Source: CAYRXM01 sp964428175
GTDB lineage: Bacteria > Chloroflexota > Anaerolineae > JAFGEY01
NCBI GenBank assembly: GCA_964428175.1
Contig: CAYRXM010000188.1
Span: forward strand, 1-7,357
Length of the DNA: 7,357 nucleotides
Direction of reading: 5' to 3'
Made by a program: the position numbers and the translations under genes
Notes under the pieces: model-generated
The model's input: the letters and a program-made list of their open reading frames with translations, nothing else
Databases searched by the model: none
Told to the model about the DNA's origin: nothing
In this document: one piece after another, positions 6,201-7,357 of the stretch
Layout: the number at the start of each line of letters is the position of its first letter
Position numbering within the stretch: the first letter of the stretch is position 1

Positions 6201-6237
6201 CAAAAAAAACGCCCCGTGACTGTAACCAGTCCGGGGC
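6201..6237 (-). terminator. Intrinsic terminator on the minus strand (also a leader hairpin on plus)
   Basis: GCCCCG (6211-6216) pairs with CGGGGC (6232-6237), and GACTG (6218-6222) with CAGTC (6227-6231), around a 4-base loop with one bulged T. This makes an 11-bp stem. On the minus strand it is followed by G and eight T (complement of A 6202-6209), a textbook intrinsic terminator. On the plus strand no T tract follows, so there it is only a hairpin at the very start of the predicted transcript. No minus-strand gene is visible just upstream of it (6238-6437). Confidence 0.78.
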
Positions 6238-6303
6238 TTCGACTACCGGCGATGACGCACCATAGTGGGCATAAGCATACGCGCGATCAGAATCGCACTC
6301 CCG

Positions 6304-6326
6304 CCCCCGCGCATAGTCGCCGGGGG
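6304..6326. repeat. GC-rich hairpin in the hydrolase leader
   Basis: CCCCCGCG (6304-6311) can pair with CGCCGGGGG (6318-6326) around a 6-base loop, with one bulged base. No T tract follows in either direction, so it is not a classic terminator. It may be a structural element of the leader. Confidence 0.5.
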
Positions 6327-6370
6327 AGGTGTTATTGAGAAACGTTGCAGAGAGCGATCTGGAGAGAAAT

Positions 6371-6425
6371 GCTATATAGCCAAAGGTATCATGGAAAGCG
6401 ATATAGCGGTATATATATGATATAA
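6371..6425 (+). promoter_or_regulatory. AT-rich palindromic stretch before the hydrolase
   Basis: GCTATATAGC (6371-6380) is a perfect 10-bp palindrome. Its half GCTATAT recurs inverted as ATATAGC (6401-6407), followed by an alternating TATATATATGATATA run. It could be an operator or contain a weak -10 box close to the gene; no matching -35 was found. It contrasts sharply with the GC-rich coding sequence around it. Confidence 0.4.
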
Positions 6426-6437
6426 GGAGTAAATTTC

Positions 6438-7340
6438 ATGGAAAAAAATGATCATGCAGTTGAGGCGCCAGTTCCTGAGCAGTTGGACCACACGATGACG
6501 GCGATCGCCATCCCCGATCAGCCGGATGCAATCGAGATCGGCACCGCCCCGCTCCCCGACGCGACGGCCCAAGAGGCGTGGCACTCGCAATACGGCAGCC
6601 AGTTCGCTCGTAACGTCACGGTTGCGACGATCACGCCGTTTCTGCCCGATCCAGCCAGCGCCAGCGGCGCCGCGGTCGTTGTTGCACCAGGCGGCGGTTT
6701 CTTCTCATTATCAATGGAGAACGAAGGCTGGGATGTCGCCCGCGCTCTGGTCAAGCACGGCGTCGCGGCATTCGTCCTCAAGTATCGACTGAACCAGACG
6801 CCGGCGGACATGGCCGAATTCAAACGTTCGATGGACAAGATGTTCTCGAACACTGAGCGCCGGCCTCCGCGACCCGCTCCGGATCAGATGAAAGTTCACC
6901 TCGCGCCGCAGCTCGAGGACTCGTGCGCCGCCTTCGCCCTGATCCGGAATCGCGCAGCCACGTGGAAGATCGATCCGGACCGTATCGGCATGGTGGGCTT
7001 TTCAGCCGGTGCAATGCTTACCCTGGCGACTGCGCTCGTCGGTGAGAACGCCAAGCCGGCGTTCATCGGCGACATCTATGGTCCGCTGGCTTCGATAACC
7101 GTTCCGGACGACGCTCCGCCGTTGTTCGTCGCGCTCGCCGCCGACGACCCCTTCTTCGCCGATAGCGGATTCGGGCTGATCGAGAGCTGGCGCGCGGCCA
7201 AAAAGCCGGTCGAATTTCACCTCTATGAACAGGGCGGTCACGGATTCGGCATGTATCCCAAGGAAACGACCAGCACCGGCTGGTTCAATGCCTTCGTGAG
7301 CTGGCTCACCATGCACGGGATGCTCAAGCCCAAGGCATGA
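6438..7340 (+). CDS. Alpha/beta-hydrolase, esterase-like (Aes/acetyl-xylan-esterase-type)
   Basis: A complete 300-residue protein. The oxyanion-hole motif is APGGGFFSL (84-91), the nucleophile elbow is GFSAG with S189, the acid is D236 or D237 (ALAADDPFF), and the catalytic histidine is H268 (EQGGHGFGMY). Order and spacing match serine alpha/beta-hydrolases of the COG0657 esterase/lipase group, including enzymes annotated as acetyl-xylan esterases or 'xylanases'. The substrate is not readable. No signal peptide is seen, so it is probably cytoplasmic. Compared with simple esterases it has an extra loop (about 118-158) between the oxyanion strand and the nucleophile. AAGGAG lies 8 bases before ATG 6438, which fixes the start. 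It stands alone in this window; only 17 bases follow the stop. Confidence 0.9.
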   Translation: MEKNDHAVEAPVPEQLDHTMTAIAIPDQPDAIEIGTAPLPDATAQEAWHSQYGSQFARNVTVATITPFLPDPASASGAAVVVAPGGGFFSLSMENEGWDVARALVKHGVAAFVLKYRLNQTPADMAEFKRSMDKMFSNTERRPPRPAPDQMKVHLAPQLEDSCAAFALIRNRAATWKIDPDRIGMVGFSAGAMLTLATALVGENAKPAFIGDIYGPLASITVPDDAPPLFVALAADDPFFADSGFGLIESWRAAKKPVEFHLYEQGGHGFGMYPKETTSTGWFNAFVSWLTMHGMLKPKA

Positions 7341-7357
7341 TGGTGTGTGGGGCAAGC

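Noticed and set aside
6191..6265. 24-codon frame starting directly after the -10 box
   Set aside because: The ATG would lie upstream of the expected transcription start, so it would not be in the transcript.
6240..6314. 22-codon minus-strand frame ahead of the orphan terminator
   Set aside because: No ribosome-binding site and no recognisable content; too short to support.
5868..6338. 156-codon plus-strand frame across the IS right end
   Set aside because: It runs through the inverted repeat, the gene scrap, the promoter and the terminator hairpin, and has the composition of non-coding sequence.

Overview
The window looks like an accessory, rearranged stretch of a GC-rich bacterial chromosome. 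The RHS C-terminal module, the AbrB-PIN toxin-antitoxin pair and the zinc-ribbon IS transposase resemble forms I associate with Chloroflexota (Anaerolineae/Caldilineae-like). This assignment is an inference from protein style; no rRNA or marker gene is present.

Minus-strand block, 1 to about 3690. In transcription order it holds an AbrB-type antitoxin overlapping a PIN-domain toxin (3626 to 2935), with an operator of three TTGTGAAA half-sites upstream. Next come a short protein whose end resembles the C-terminus of the DUF255/YyaL family (2784 to 2422) and a HAD-IB phosphatase (2443 to 1697). After these lies a displaced RHS C-terminal fragment with a hydrophobic toxin-like tail (about 1680 to 508). 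Thirteen bases after its stop begins a multi-pass membrane protein that runs off the window edge (494 to <1) and reads as the cognate immunity protein. That gene is easily missed because it has no stop inside the window.

Insertion sequence, 4013 to 5922. A 1.9 kb element is bounded by 28-bp terminal inverted repeats (25 of 28 identical). It carries one plus-strand DDE transposase whose 3' end is broken by two compensating single-base frameshifts. The left end interrupts a second PIN-domain gene, of which only the C-terminal part survives (3740 to 4012). The right flank does not carry the missing N-terminal part; it carries a small C-terminal scrap of an unrelated plus-strand membrane protein (5947 to 6069). 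The element therefore sits at a deletion or rearrangement junction.

Right part, 6070 to 7357. A non-coding leader has a good sigma70-like promoter (6162 to 6190), a strong hairpin that is also an intrinsic terminator on the minus strand (6201 to 6237), a second GC hairpin and an AT-rich palindromic stretch. It leads to a complete alpha/beta-hydrolase (esterase-like) gene on the plus strand (6438 to 7340).

The most interesting unit is the RHS tail plus membrane protein at the left edge: a candidate toxin/immunity pair in which both partners are hydrophobic and the RHS core is frameshifted, as expected for an orphan (silent) cassette. I do not see a wholly new system.
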